Shown here one piece after another: positions 45,400 through 58,079 of a stretch of DNA of 64,000 nt. The position numbers and the translations under genes were made by a program. Below the pieces are notes generated by a model, which worked only from the letters and a program-made list of their open reading frames with translations, searched no databases and was not told where the DNA came from. This DNA is from Gnetum montanum (taxonomy: Eukaryota; Streptophyta; Gnetopsida; Gnetales; Gnetaceae). The first letter of the stretch is position 1. Every line of letters starts with the position of its first letter. Location of the stretch: assembly GCA_015680685.1 (NCBI GenBank), contig MNCI01011447.1, positions 190,452-254,451 on the forward strand, read 5' to 3'.

Positions 45400-46090
45400 A
45401 AATATTTTACCATGTTGGTTACGTAGTTATGTCTTGGATGACCTGTACTTTTTCAAGGTCCATCTCAATCCCTTTGCTCGAAAGCCTATGTCCCAATATA
45501 ATATCCTCTTGGACCATCAAGTGGTTCTTTTTCTAATTGAGCCTTAGTTTAGTCTTTACATACCTTTGAATAAATTTCTTAAGGTGGTCCAACACTTTCT
45601 TAAAGATAGCCCCATAGGTAGTGAAGTCATCCTTGAAGACTTCTACTCTACTATTTATTTTTTATTGAAAGATGCTTAGGAACAATCATTAAAAAGTGGT
45701 AGGAGTATTGCATAGGCCAAAGGGAATCTTCATGTATTCAAAATTATCCCAAGGACTTGTAAATGTAGTCTTGGCTTAGTCTTCAAATGCAATTTTCATT
45801 TGGTTATAGCCACTATAATCATCAAAAATGATGTAGTAACAATGCCTTGCAATAGTTTCCAACACCTACTCCACAAATGGCAATGGAAAATGTTCCTTGT
45901 ATGTTATCATATTCAATAGCCAAAATTCTATGCAGAATCTCCATTTTTATTTCTTCTCTAGAATAATAATGAGTGGCCTAATCCACTTGTTATCCATAGT
46001 TGGGTAGATGAACCCAGCTATGGGAATTTTCTTAATTTGCTCTTTAACAATTTGATTGAGGTTTGTGTTTAGTTATCATTACAATTGTCT
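45400..46090 (-). pseudogene. E2 reverse transcriptase
   Basis: Minus strand, in order: IPIAGFIYPTMDNKWIRPLI (about 46030), ITYKEHFPLPFVE (45900), FDDYSGYNQMKIAFED (45820-45775), TTFTSPWDNFEYMKIPFGLC (about 45760-45705), NTPTTF, VEVFKDDFTTYGAIFKKVLD (about 45650-45595), and EDIILGHRLSSKGIEMDLEK near 45500. Athila RTs have the same PFGLCNAPATF and GHIVSxKGIEVD motifs. The FxDD box keeps both Asp residues, unlike X and Tat-A. Stops at Trp and Gln codons and small deletions abolish activity. Confidence 0.87.
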
Positions 46091-46558
46091 TCTTGGATTG
46101 ATGGAGGAGTTTACATTGATTTAGTGCTATCATATCTTAGGATCTATCCTTTTTAGCTCATGATATGACCAAGAAAATGCTATTGGTAAATTTTTTATAA
46201 CTTTTAACAATTTCTTTTTTTGATCAGGAGCAAGTATGACATTGATAATTACTAGCTTGTCACTATTGAGAAATGCATATTCCATGCCTACTAGTAGAGC
46301 CTATAACTCAAGGGGATCTTGCTTGAAACTATGAGGGATATCCAACTCTCCCTAATCTATTTCATTTTATTTATTGGGGATTTGACAATAGAGTTTCTCT
46401 AATTTATCCATGCACTTAACATAAGAGCTAATACAGCTCTTAGCTTGTTCCATGCACATTATTGATTTATCTTCATTTTCTGTTATTAGCCACTAGGTAA
46501 CTTCTTCTTTAGTGGCTATTATGCACAAGAACCTTTTAATTTCTACAATTTCTACACA

Positions 46559-47000
46559 CTAATTGCATGCTTTAAGTGATATTCCTTTGATGGTCCATAG
46601 TCTTTGCACATAATGGCACCCTATGTCATTATACATGATGCATAAAACTCTCTTCTTCTCTACTTTTGCAAATTCATTTTTCTTGTAAATCTCCAAGGAA
46701 AGGACTTGAATCCCCATTTTTGCATCAATGTTGCTCAACCATGCTCTTCCTATGATGATAGGAATGTTTTGTTTATAGTTCCCTACATGAATCACTAGGA
46801 AATTATTAGGATAGGACCACCCACAAATGATGGTCATGATGTCCTTCCCTAATTCCAAAGAAACAATGATGAATTGGTTTGCCAACTCTAATCTGATGTT
46901 GCTCTTTTTCAAGATAGGTAGGTTCTAGGCCTTGTACATCTCTTCAAAAATTAATTTAACGTTGGAAATTGAATTCAAAAGGGCCTTTCATGGTTCATTT
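46559..47000 (-). pseudogene. E2 aspartic protease, C-terminal half
   Basis: An open stretch from 46912 begins MKKSNIRLELANQF and contains IMTIICGWSYPNNFLVIHV and PIIIGRAWLSNIDAKMG, nearly collinear with E1 at 14023-14230. The N-terminal half with the catalytic Asp is frame-broken upstream (46990-46920), reading NSISNVKLIFEEMYKA where E1 has RVNLFSQEMYHA; the DSGS itself is not intact. The protease would process Gag and Pol. Confidence 0.85.
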
Positions 47001-47639
47001 TCAATGATCTGTAAGTAGATGAAAAGACTCCTAAGATCAAATTTGTTATTGCAAAGATGGTTGGCCTTAACTCAACCTATGACCACATGGGTTAACATGA
47101 TAGTACGATTGTCAGATGTTGAAGTAGTAGGATTAGTAGCCATAGGTGTTTGAGAGGGATTTGTGGGACTATTGGTTTTTAAGAATGACCTCTTACAAGG
47201 CTTTGATTTAGGACCATTTGTTTGAGGAGTAGAATGTAAATTCACTACCCTTGTGGAATTTCATTGCTATTATTGCATAGGTATTTGACCCTACATGGAT
47301 GGAGTAGATGGCAAAGATGTTGTTATTAGTGATGTAGGAGTGCATGTGTGTTGAGGAGGATAGAAGAAAAATAGTGACTTTTCCCTTAGAGAAGGTGCTC
47401 TGTAGTACTCTAGAGAGTAGTAGTGGTACAGGAAGGAAGCATGACTAGAAGAGTAACATGGGGATACTGGTTGCTAAACATAGTAGCCATAGGAATCTAG
47501 ATAATGATAAGGGTATTGTTGTCTTGGTGGTGGCATCCACTAGGACTGGGGATGTTGCCACTATTGGTATTACTTTTGAGGTTGAGGTGGCACTCTACTT
47601 AGATAATAGGCTTGTTGGTGAAATTACTACTACTAATTG

Positions 47640-49677
47640 CCTTGTGGATAAGGTAATATCCTAGGTGCTTTTTATTTCACCAATATAGGATTCAAATCAT
47701 ACACTCCTAGATTCTTGAAGGTGTGACAACACTGGACAACATCCCTTAGGATGTTCATACTAGAAAATATCAGAACCATCATCATTTATTTTAGAATCTA
47801 CAATCTCCTCTACGACTATATCTTTACCCTTAGTTTTGTAATATTCTTGATTGGTATCCTTTTTTTCTTCTTCTTTCATAACCACTACCTCCTTGGTCTT
47901 TGCATTATTTTGCAAATTTTAGAGTGGTTTGGAACATCTCATTCAAGAAGTCCCATATCTTATCTATATTAGTTGATATTTTGGTAATAGATTTATGTAT
48001 TGGAAAGGTTTTTCTCTACACCACTTCATCAAGTGGTGCCTCCTCCTCATTGTCATAGAAATGGATCTCCCTATTATAAATGGAGGGATCTCTATTGTAT
48101 TATTTGCACTTTCTTACTGCTTTAATTCACATTCCTCTTTGGTCACCTAATCAATAAGCCTTTGGATCTAATGGATCATTAGCTCAAAAAGCCTCCCTTA
48201 GGCATAAACTTGAAGAGTTTCCCTTGTTTCTATTTTGAGCCCATCTATGATATGACATAACTAATCCTATTGGGAGTATTCATGGCTTGGGAATTGATGT
48301 AAAAGAAAATAGTACCTACTGAAGGTTACATTTCTGACTCATAATTGCTTGTTTCTAGCCTTGGATTTACCTTTGAAAATTGGAAACTATAGAGAACATT
48401 TGATACTTATTGTTGAATAGCTCCAACATTGTACTCCATTGGTGGAAATATTTTAGTTTTGAGTATTGTTACCATCTTTAACCTTCTTTTATAAATGTCT
48501 AGGAAAATAGTTTTAGCTTTTTCCATTTGTTCTCAATTTTTTTTTGAAGGCACATGCATCATAAATGTCTTGTAGGTGATTTTGTGAATCTGAGTTATAT
48601 TTCCCTCAAATCTTGGGATATTATTCATATCTAGCCTTTTAATGTGACTATCCTTCAAGTAATTCGTTGAAATTATAACTACTTCTAAAATATTTAGTAT
48701 GTTTATTGTAGCTAGGAGAGGCTCATCATAGTCATAATGATCATGGTGACCCTTGTCATGGCCATGATGTATATGATGACTTCAACTATGCCTTCTTTCT
48801 CTATGATGCACCTCCCATTGCTATTGTTCCTACCATATTCACTTTTATCTTATTAGGACCTATGATCATTCTTATTCCACTTTTCATCTCCATCTCAATC
48901 CATACTATTCTTTCTTTTATTTAAGCCTCTACTTCTACTATTAGAGTTGGAGGAGGCAGATGATGAGGATGGTGAAGAGGATGAGGAAGAAGGAGAATAA
49001 ACACTAGAGCGATGGATATAGGAGTCTCTTCTTTGATCCCTACCCTATTCCTTATATTTATCTTTATCCTTGTGATTGTCATTATTCTTGCTCTTGAGCG
49101 ATTGGCTATGGTTACCATCTTTCAAGGGTCCTTGATCTTGAGAACCATTCTTCTTCTCACCAAGGTTCTTCACAATTGATTACAATTGTTGGTTAAGGAT
49201 CTTCCCATAAAAGAAAGGAGGACAATCTGTGTATTAGAAGAAACCCAAAAAGAATTCCTCGCCTTCTTTATGTTTTTGTATGAATAATTAGGTAGGGAAC
49301 CTATTACCTTTTAAATCCTCTTATTATGCTTCCATTTGTTGATCCTTCCTCTGTTGGGCATCGATGGGATGATAATCCCTATAAAGTTGGTCCTTAACTT
49401 CATATTTTTCATTAAGTTCAACAATGCCCAATTGGATCAAAGTTTTCATCATCATTGTAAGAACTGATCTATTGAGAGGCAATACGATGTTGCCTTCCAT
49501 ATCCCTCTATCATAGTTGCTCATCCTGATGTAGGATGAAGATGAAGTCTAGAGGGTAAGGATAATGATGGGTGTAGTCAACATGGAATTGTTGAGGCATA
49601 TATGTCTTTGGAACCTATTGTATTTGATTGGTTCCACTAGTAGGTGATGGAGATTCATCCTTGCCAGAAGAAGCCAT
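47640..49677 (-). pseudogene. gag: E2 gag
   Basis: Start ATG at 49677 (MASSGKDESPSPTSGTNQIQ) corresponds to E1's MASSDEINSPKDS; the leader from the primer site is about 126 bases. A Ser/Asp/His-rich variable segment (49100-48750) matches the low-complexity part of E1 near 11950-12050. The core near 48480-48200 reads VSNFQR.IQG.KQAIMSQ against E1's VSNLCKQIQGWKQGAYEP. The knuckle region near 47715 reads YEHPKGCCPVLSHLQ, against E1 YDHPKGCCPIISHLQ. Multiple stops. Confidence 0.82.
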
Positions 49678-49803
49678 ATTAGTTTGAAAATTAAATAGTA
49701 TGCTTGTTTGTATGTTCTTTAATGATTTTTCATTTAATGCTCTTTACAACATCTTTTCAAGATTTACTATTTTTTCCTATTGAGCACACTTAGCTATACT
49801 AGG

Positions 49804-49821
49804 TCCCTGGTAACAATGCCA
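49804..49821 (-). promoter_or_regulatory. E2 primer-binding site, tRNA-Asp type
   Basis: On the minus strand TGGCATTGTTACCAGGGA starts one base after the LTR. It matches the tRNA-Asp complement TGGCGCCGTTGCCGGGGA except at four or five transition-type positions. It fixes the orientation of E2. Confidence 0.85.
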
Positions 49822-49822
49822 A

Positions 49823-50694
49823 TGATGAGAAATAAGTAGTCCTTCCCTCCAACCATATGAATCATAAGCATGCATTAGTGATATAGTTGAATTTTGTAGA
49901 CTTAGCACCTAAGCATGCCTATGGACAAAGATAGTAACTTGTGGGATTATGATCATTTTTTTTGTATCTCTTACTTTTGTAAGCTCATTTTCATGGTTAA
50001 ATGTGAGCCAAGGCATATGATATTTATTTATATTTTGTATTTTTATTTATTTAATCTAAGTGTTGAAGTAAAGTTAATTAATTGGGAAATCAACTACTTA
50101 ACTATTTAATGATTCTTAAGCTAACTAGCCTAACATAAGTATTTGAGCCCAATTTTCATACACATCCTAAGCTTGAACTAACACTACTAGGTTACCAAGT
50201 GTCTATTGCTGGGCATATCAAATAGCCACTGCTAAGATTACCATGTTTTAAATGGTATGTTCAAACTAGGCATACTTATGTGTTCATTATTAGAAGCATT
50301 AATTAACTAAGGACAAGAATGTAAATTGCATTAATGATAAAGTGCATGAAATAAAAATTAATATTTTCTAAATGTTGTAAGGAGTGTCAAGAATCCTATC
50401 TTTATTTTTGGTAACATTAATTTGTTTAGGTACAATGATGCTCGAATGAAGATCTGTATAATTACTTGAAAGTCCTACTCTGAGAATTTAGAAAATATTC
50501 TAACTTTGGTGGAAGAAAATTGTAAAAACTTGGCTACACTAATAACATAATGTGCCATAAATGTACTGGATATGTGGATTTATATAGGTCTTACATGACA
50601 TTGCATCGAGGCATCTTTGCATGCACCAATCAAGCTGCATCAATGGGGCTATAGTGACACATGCCTATCGATGTAGCCAGTTGATGACTCATCA
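49823..50694 (-). repeat. 5' LTR of E2 (872 bp)
   Basis: Plus-strand ends are TGATGAG and CTCATCA, the same 7-bp inverted ends as E1. It aligns with 17497-18338. E1 and E2 LTR bodies are otherwise different, so they are related families rather than copies of one. Confidence 0.92.
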
Positions 50695-52316
50695 ATTTCT
50701 AAATTTTTAAAAGACGTTAAGTGCCAAACACTTGAAGTGGAATTTATAGTTAATTTTATGCTCAATAATAACATTGAAAAATTCAATGTCATGGTTGATG
50801 CATTATTTAGGATACATGTGGTGAATTTTAGCATACCTCATGTGGTAGGTATGTGTGATTTTACTAATTTGTATGAACATAACTATGATTTTGGATAGGT
50901 TTCAAGGAGCCTCAATGAACCATTTTTGAGTAGGATAAACTAATTAATGAACTATCATATTTAAGATAAACTACTATTTAAAAATGAAAAGGTATGTATT
51001 TCATATTGTGAATTTTAGAGGAAAATGCCATTTGAAAAGTACTGTAGTGGCATGGTAACTTACATTGGTAGGTATAAAACATTGAAGCTTGTGTGTAGGA
51101 ATTATTTTTTCTATGAATGATAATTGTAGTTCAAAATTTTTGAAGGAGTATTTGAGTAATAGGAAATTCAAATAATGTAAAGAAGTGGATGAACATTATA
51201 TACCTTTCCCAATTTCAAAAGATCCATGGAAAAGTGTGTAAATGGAATTTGTGAGTGGGATTCCAAAGAATACAAATGAAAATGATACCATCTTTGTTAT
51301 GATTTATAGATTCTTCAAAATGACACACTTCATTCCATATAAAAAGACGAGTGATTCTTCTCATGTGGCAAAATTCTTTTTCTATGATATTGTAAAGTTT
51401 CATGAAATTTCTATAAATATTGTTAGTAATAGAGAGTCCAAGTTTACCAATAACTTTTGGATGTTCCCTTGCAAAATTTAAGAGAAACTTAAATTTTTAT
51501 AGTGCATATCATCCACAATCTAGTGGCCAAATAAAATTGGCAAATAAATACTTGTTGAACATTTTAAGATGTTTATGTGATGGGAAACCAAATAGGTAGG
51601 AAAATTTGCTATGTCATGCTATATGTTCTTATGATAATGCCTTTTATATTTCCATTGGTATGAGTTCATTTGAGGTGAATTATGATTTTTATAGAAAGAT
51701 GGTGAATAATGTGAAAAACTTTAAGAAAGAGGTTCAACTTAATGTTTATTTTGTGTAAGAAATGAGTGATCTCCATGTATAAGTTAAATAAACTTTGGAG
51801 AATAATGCTAAAGAGAGAGTTTTCAAGAGGAATAAGAACAAAAAAAATGCCTAACTTTACTATTGGTAATATTGTTTGGATGCACTTGAAGAAGAGTAGG
51901 TTGAGAGGTATCAACTTCTCAAAGCTGAAAGCCAAGAAGATGGATCCATTTAGAATAAGAACAAAATTTAATAATAATGCTTTTAAAATCAACTTACAAA
52001 ATGATGTGGATATGTCTTTTGCATTTAATTTTTCAGATATTATGCATTAACATGAACTAGTGGATGATGAAATCATATAGGGAAAGATTGATGAATTGAA
52101 AGAGGCTATTAACATGTCCAAGACTTTAATGAATATGAAGATAATTGTACTCAAGAGAAGAGAATCTTTAAGAACTCAAGGAGTGAAGAGGCATAACTAC
52201 TTCATTCATTAGAATGATAAATTCACTAATGATGTTGTATGGGTTTATGAGACCGAACCTGTTGAGTGGGGGATCACTTCTACTCCTTCTTCCTTATTCA
52301 CATGCGTTTACTTTTT
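50695..52316 (+). pseudogene. Chromovirus X: end of RNase H and integrase
   Basis: The RNase H frame cut at 17496 continues as FLNF.KTLSAKHLKW (50696-50742; dot = stop), then VMVDALFR (about 50790). The integrase zinc region reads SGMVTYIGRYKTLKLV near 51045-51095 (usual GHxGxxKT). The core is well preserved at 51195-51480: YIPFPISKDPWKSV, MEFVSGIPKNTNENDTIFVM (usual MDFVxGLP; first catalytic Asp reads Glu), RFFKMTHFIPYKKTSDSSHV, and IVSNRESKFTNNFW (usual SDRDxxF; second Asp lost). An open stretch at 51766-52050 (PNFTIGNIVWMHLKKSRL) is the post-core domain. I did not see a convincing chromodomain. Clearly dead. Confidence 0.9.
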
Positions 52317-52331
52317 GATGGATGGGGGAGT
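52317..52331 (+). promoter_or_regulatory. Polypurine tract of chromovirus X
   Basis: GATGGATGGGGGAGT lies directly before a TG that opens the putative 3' LTR. The GATGGGGGAG form is typical of chromoviruses. Confidence 0.7.
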
Positions 52332-53340
52332 TGGTGTAGAAACACTCATTTAATCCCTTTTTCTTCCCTACAAGCATGTTTTATAGATTTGGGATGCTGT
52401 GGATTTAACTTGGAAGTATAAGGGATGTCTTGGCCAAGATATGATCCTTCACAAGATATGTCTAGCAAGTTCTAAAGACATCTAAGTTAAAGTTGAGATA
52501 TCTCTAGTTGTTTGAAAATGTATCTAGCCTATTGGATATGTCTCTACTGAGATGTATCTTTGATTCTAGAGCCATCTCTAGTGATACATCTCTATCTTGA
52601 GTAAGAAATCTCACATCCACTATAGACATCTTCCAAATTCTTGAGACATATCTCTTACATAGTAGAGATGACACTGAGACATCATGGAAAAACCTAAAGA
52701 TGAACCATACGGCTAAGAAAATATTTGAGATGGGAATTCCAAGTTAGAACATAGCCATGAGAAGATGAGAAAAGATATATATATCTGGGAATATTTAAGT
52801 TAAACTAGAGAAAAGGTTTTTAGGTTTCTTGTCTTTGATTTTTAATAAATATTATTATTGTTTCATGTTTTAGGTGTGAGAGATATGAGAAAAGATGAGG
52901 TCAAAAGTGGAATGAAAGCATAGTGGTGAGATTGTATGGGTATGTATGCATCTCCATGGTTAATTATGTGTGTTTGGATTATATATCTCTTGTATGCTTA
53001 TGTGTTTTTAGATCTTAGTCTTGTATTTATGGGAGAGATATCATTAGCTTATGAATCATTAAAGACAATCATTATGTGATTGTACAACCTCATACTCTAG
53101 AATAACATTGAGCATTTGTGAGTGGATGGTGGATTGTAAAACCAGTAATTGTAATCTTCTTGACATTAATTGAAGACAACTAGTGTTCTCATTTGTTAGA
53201 GTTTGGTTGTATGTCTCTTGGACAACTCTAATTATATAAGGATTATTTAGGTTATGAGAAAACTTAATATATAACTTATTAATTACACAATTCATCAATG
53301 CATATATTTCATTATTGTATTGTTTACATTCTATTGTCAT
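52332..53340 (+). repeat. Putative 3' LTR of chromovirus X
   Basis: Starts TGGTGTAGAAACACTC after the purine tract. It has a TATA-like GATATATATATC near 52774, AATAAA near 52845, and many GAGATATC/AGATGTATC words. The partner 5' LTR is not in the window, because X is truncated on its left at about 8240, so the right end is a guess. Confidence 0.5.
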
Positions 53341-56300
53341 TATTAGTATTTTTTAATCTTCTTATGAATATATTCTTCACAATGACTTCTTCTTGTTCTT
53401 CTTTCCTTTTTTATTTCTTTGGCTGCATCCTTACAGTGCCTACATTTACATGTTACTCATGATAGGTCTTATGAAAATATTCTTAGTTGCTTAGTATTAC
53501 ATGGGATGGATGTTCTTAGTCTTCTTAGAGATCCATAACTTTACTTTATATAGACTACTACCATAGTTATAGCCTATGCCTTTATTGCCATCTTCTTCAT
53601 TTCATCATAATCTTCTATATGTTCTTCTCTTTCTCGTTAAAAAACTACACCAAATTATGAATGGCTCATCTTAGATCTTCTTATCCTATTTTGTAAACTA
53701 AATCCTAACTTTACTTATTTCTTTTATGAACAATGTAATAATATTTTAACTTCTTGGATCATCATTACAAATCTATGGATCATATTTACTTCTCTCTTTG
53801 ATTACGTTTCTTAATACTAACTCATTTCTTGTTTTGGACATGTATCTTTAATTTCTTGTGGTTTTGATTCTAATTGTCTTCTATGCAATACTATGTTTGG
53901 CATATTTTCTCATGTTTTCTCATTACTTACATACACTATCTTCTTAATCTTCAAACTATTTATTACTATATCTTTTGATTCTTTAGGAAAAAGCTCTGTA
54001 ATTGATTAATAAGTACTTATGTTTCATGGTTTAGTTCATAATAGTTTACATGATAAGTCACATTCTTTTGATATAACTGATTATGAATGACCTTGGATCA
54101 TTACAAAACTGATGATTGTACATCATGTCACAATCATATTGCAACACTCTTCTTCAATCAGTAGCTTCATAATGTTATATTTTGTTCGTTATGAAGTTGA
54201 TGAGTATTATCGATGATTTATGTATTGTACAATACTTCATGATGGCTAGTCATAAAGCATTATATGTTCATAAGAATTGATGGAATTAATCCCCTTCACT
54301 CATGAATTTGTAGAAATAACAAACACATAGCATAGATTAGATACAAGGAATTACTTCTCTTCATTAACTTTAAAATGGATAAATGTACATCAGGGAGTGC
54401 CAATTTGTAGAATGGGTAGAGTAGAATCTACTTATGTGATAATAGATGACTTGGAGATAGCCTGAAGTTTTTTAGATTTAGGTGGAACTTTAATAATACG
54501 AAGGGAAATAGGAATGAGATTAGATGCTAATTTAGTAGTGGAATAGGAAGTATTTTATCTTTTGGTACATCTTTCCAAGATTCTAAGGGTAGTGTTTCTT
54601 GGTATTTCTCATTACTGTCTTGAGCAATTCTATTTTCTTTTATAGCTCTTCCAATTCTATCTTGCAAGCCTTAAAACTCTTCATCTTTGGGGATAAGCTA
54701 TTGTTTTCATGTGTCTACTATTGAATTTGCAATTTCCATTCTATCCTTAGGTTCATGGATGTTTTCATATAAGGTATGAAGCTCTATCACTAATTATTTA
54801 TTGGTTGTATGAAAATATTTAGGTTCTTATTTCATCTTATGAGCTTTGTCCTTTAATTATTCCTTCTCTCTTAAGTGGTGTAATTTCATGTTTTTTCATC
54901 ATAGATAGAGCTATATGAATAGGTCCTTGATTTAGTAGCTCTAATTTAGGATTGATATAATATTTGTAATGTTGCATCGTTTGAGAAAAATTCTAAAAAT
55001 TTGATGTCATTTTGTCATATTAACTAATATGAGTGTTTAGAAGACTTTTTCATTCTTCTTTCTCCTTCTCTATTAATGATAAATTCTTCAGAGCCACTAA
55101 AATTTCATCATCTTTTGTTTTCTAATTTCCTAAATGCTACATAATGAATCTTAGATTCAACATAAAGATATACTACAACTCTTACAATTTTATGATCATT
55201 TAGTATATTCTAGTCCTTGGTGTTCAATCAATACGAAACTCGTCTCTTGATTGCTACATTTGCATCCTTGCTCCAATCTTCAATTAGTTGTTTCAAAAAT
55301 TTCTTATTATTGTTTCATTCATATAAATAGGAAATTCATATGTATAGTAAGTAATTTATAATAAAAAGTTTCTATTACTATGTTAGAATACATATGCAAT
55401 GACTAGTTATTTTCATCATTGGTCACCAACTCTGAAGTAGAAGGTTGAAATTGTGTGAATCCATCCATGCCAACTATCTTCAATTTGTCAAATACTTATG
55501 GTTCAACCTTTATTATAGGAAATTTAAATTATAAGTAATTATATGCTTCAACTTAGGTTTTCCTTGAATAGGACTTATATGTAGCATGACAAAGACCTCC
55601 TTACCAACTAGAATGACATCATAGTTAATGCTCTTTTCCAAATTTATCTTGTTCTAAATACTAGTACTTGAAAAATTAGTATAAATAGATTTTGCATAGG
55701 GTGCCAATGAAAATATTCAATGGAAAGCATAGGAAACCTTTTCCTAAGTATGCTCAAACATTTGCTATAAAATTACTACACTCTTACTTCTTAGTTATAA
55801 ATTTAGTGACTTTTGGACTTTGTATTAATCATTTATGATAACTTGTGTTGCCAATAGTAGATTTGGTGCTTATGAAAGTGATCATTCATATTATAGAAAT
55901 AGTGTTATGAGAATATATCCTTTTATTTATTTATTATTATTTTCATTAAATGGCCTTAAGAAGTTTTAGTAAGTCTTATAATAACTTAACCTGTTTCTTT
56001 CATACAATACTAAGGATGGACTTAACATCACGAAATCTTGAATAATAAGGTTTAGAGTAATTGCTTCTTTGGGGGTTATAATATTGGGACTTATTTCTAG
56101 ATCTTTGGTTCAAAAAATAAGGTATTCTTACTTGCCCTTTGTTGTCATTACCTTATATTTGTTTGTCAATACATCCTTTTTGAGGATCTTCAATTGTCTT
56201 GAAGTGTTGTAACTCATCTAATTTGTCTTCCATTTGTAGGAGTATGTATATTATATACTCCATTTGATGTTCAAGGAGTAGATGATGTTTAGTGCTACTC

Positions 56301-56636
56301 ATCTAGTTTATTAATGTCATAGGATATTCCAACATTCTTTCCAAGGCTATCATTAGGTGCTTCATCTGCTCATGAAGTTGCTCCATGATTTTATTTTTTC
56401 CTTTTTCTATATCCTGATCTTCCTACTTTCTTCTACTTGGTAATACATTAGTTCATGTTATTGTTTCTTGTACTCTTGCTTCTATATACTATCAACTTGA
56501 TTAGCTATTTCATATAACTATCTCATATAATTATCCTTTTTTATGAATAATTGTAATCTCTTAATACATAACTTCACTTTGATTTTGATAATTCCAATTT
56601 TGTTTTCTTCATTGTTGCTTCTTCTCATAACCAACA
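53341..56636. other. Unassigned AT-rich DNA
   Basis: A 3.3-kb stretch with no LTR, tandem or recognised gene. The left part (53.4-54.2 kb) is T/C-rich. The right part (54.4-56.6 kb) has long low-stop stretches on the minus strand with a Lys/Ile/Asn-rich composition, which may be an old decayed ORF, but I find no motif that names a family. Confidence 0.4.
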
Positions 56637-58079
56637 GTAGCAACCAAAAAATTTGATGACTATAAAACTAAAATCCCAAGTAGAATAGCTTTAACCCTAG
56701 ATCCCAAGGGCTTCTAAGAAAGAGGATCTAAGGTGCCCTCGATAGTCTTGCTAATTGTCTAGGTACTTACCAAGTGTAAATGAAAATGAAAATAATGCAG
56801 ATCTAGTTAAAAACTGCATAAAATAACATAGAATTATACTAATTTGCACAAAAATAGAACTATAAAATTTATTATAGTAAAATATTGAAAATAAAGAAGA
56901 GTTTAGGATGTGTAAAAATGTTGCCTACAGTGTACAAGATGCACTTCAATGGGGGTTTTGAGTTTGTTGAAGATGGTAGCCTTAAACACCATAGTTAAGT
57001 CCATGAACTAGATTCTTCACAACTTCTAAAACTACAACACCTTGCTATTTCCTTCACCAAGTCTGTAGTGTTGGTGGTTTAGAGTGTGATATGTGCTGGG
57101 GCTTTTGGGCCACAAGGAAGATCCACACTGGGAATCTTGATGCCTAGGTTTCTTAGTGTTGCTAGAAAATCTCACACAATCTCAGGGTTTGAACAGTGGC
57201 CAAAATGGTTGCAAGTTTCATGCTAAGAATGCTCTAAAGACTTGTGTTTGAAATGAATTCTCAAAGCTATGGAATACCAAAGTGCTAGAATCTCTAAGAA
57301 TGGTGGAACCTTTTCATGGTTTTCAAGCTTGATTTATATAGGTTTGATGGTCATTATTTGTGCTCCAAATTTCTACCCTAATTACTGAAAGACTATTGTC
57401 ACATATAGGTGTGTTAGTTATTCAAATCCAGCATGGTTTCTATTTATAATACATTTTTATACTCCCAAGGTACCAAAACCATTCTAGTTACCAAAAATAG
57501 TAAATGGAAATTTTACACATGTTGGCTTCTTCCATCCACACTAGCCTTGCAGGAGTAACACTCAGCTTGTAGAAGCCATGCTAGGTTGCATGAGCAATGC
57601 TAGCTTGCATACGCAACACGAAGATGTAGGATCAATGCTAGTATGCTAGAACAATGCTGAGGTTACTGGGGCCATGCTGGAGCTAAACCTCCTAACACTA
57701 AGCATAGGTGACTCCACCATTGTAAATTTCATTCCCCCCACAAAACCCATGAAAATGCCAATTTTGGTATTCCAAAATGCATTTGTGATCCCCCAAGCCG
57801 AAATATAGACATAATATGACTCTTTTCACATGGAAATTGAGGCTATGACCACTTATGAGGCATTGTTTCAGCCAAAAAAGTTAATTTATGTGGAATTTCA
57901 TCTCATGGATCAAAATATCCACATTTTACAATAAATTTTTATCCTTAGGTTTCATGGTGTGAAAATTATAGTGTCAAAAAGTTACAACATGCATTTTTTT
58001 TGTGGGGTTTCTTTGGACCCTCTTTGTTGGTGTCTTGAGGATTGACCCAACAGAGATCAGCAAAGAATACAAAATACCA
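56637..58079 (-). repeat. 3' LTR of Tat-B (about 1.44 kb)
   Basis: Minus-strand start TGGTATTTTGTATTC (58079) and end GGTTGCTACT (56637). It aligns along its whole length with 37367-38804. It contains a cluster of CATGCTAG/GCATG-like short inverted words at 57540-57680. Confidence 0.82.

Larger units (their letters stand above)
17497..50694 (-). mobile_element. E2: full-length Athila-like element split by Tat-A
   Basis: Minus-strand element. The right LTR (49823-50694) is its 5' LTR, with the primer site just inside it. The left LTR (17497-18338) is its 3' LTR, with the purine tract just inside it. In transcription order it contains gag (49677), protease, RT, RNase H, integrase (ending 43391), a noncoding block, an envelope-like ORF (41562-38870) and a final noncoding segment (18610-18339). 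Tat-A sits in between at about 18.6-38.8 kb. RT and RNase H motifs, the tRNA-Asp primer site and the extra 3' ORF all fit the Athila lineage. All genes carry stops. Target duplication is not clean (TTTTA against ATTTC), but X's frame is continuous across it. Confidence 0.9.

Noticed and set aside
53059-53340. 93-codon open frame on the minus strand
   Set aside because: Overlaps the end of the putative chromovirus LTR or its AT-rich flank and shows no domain or neighbour support.
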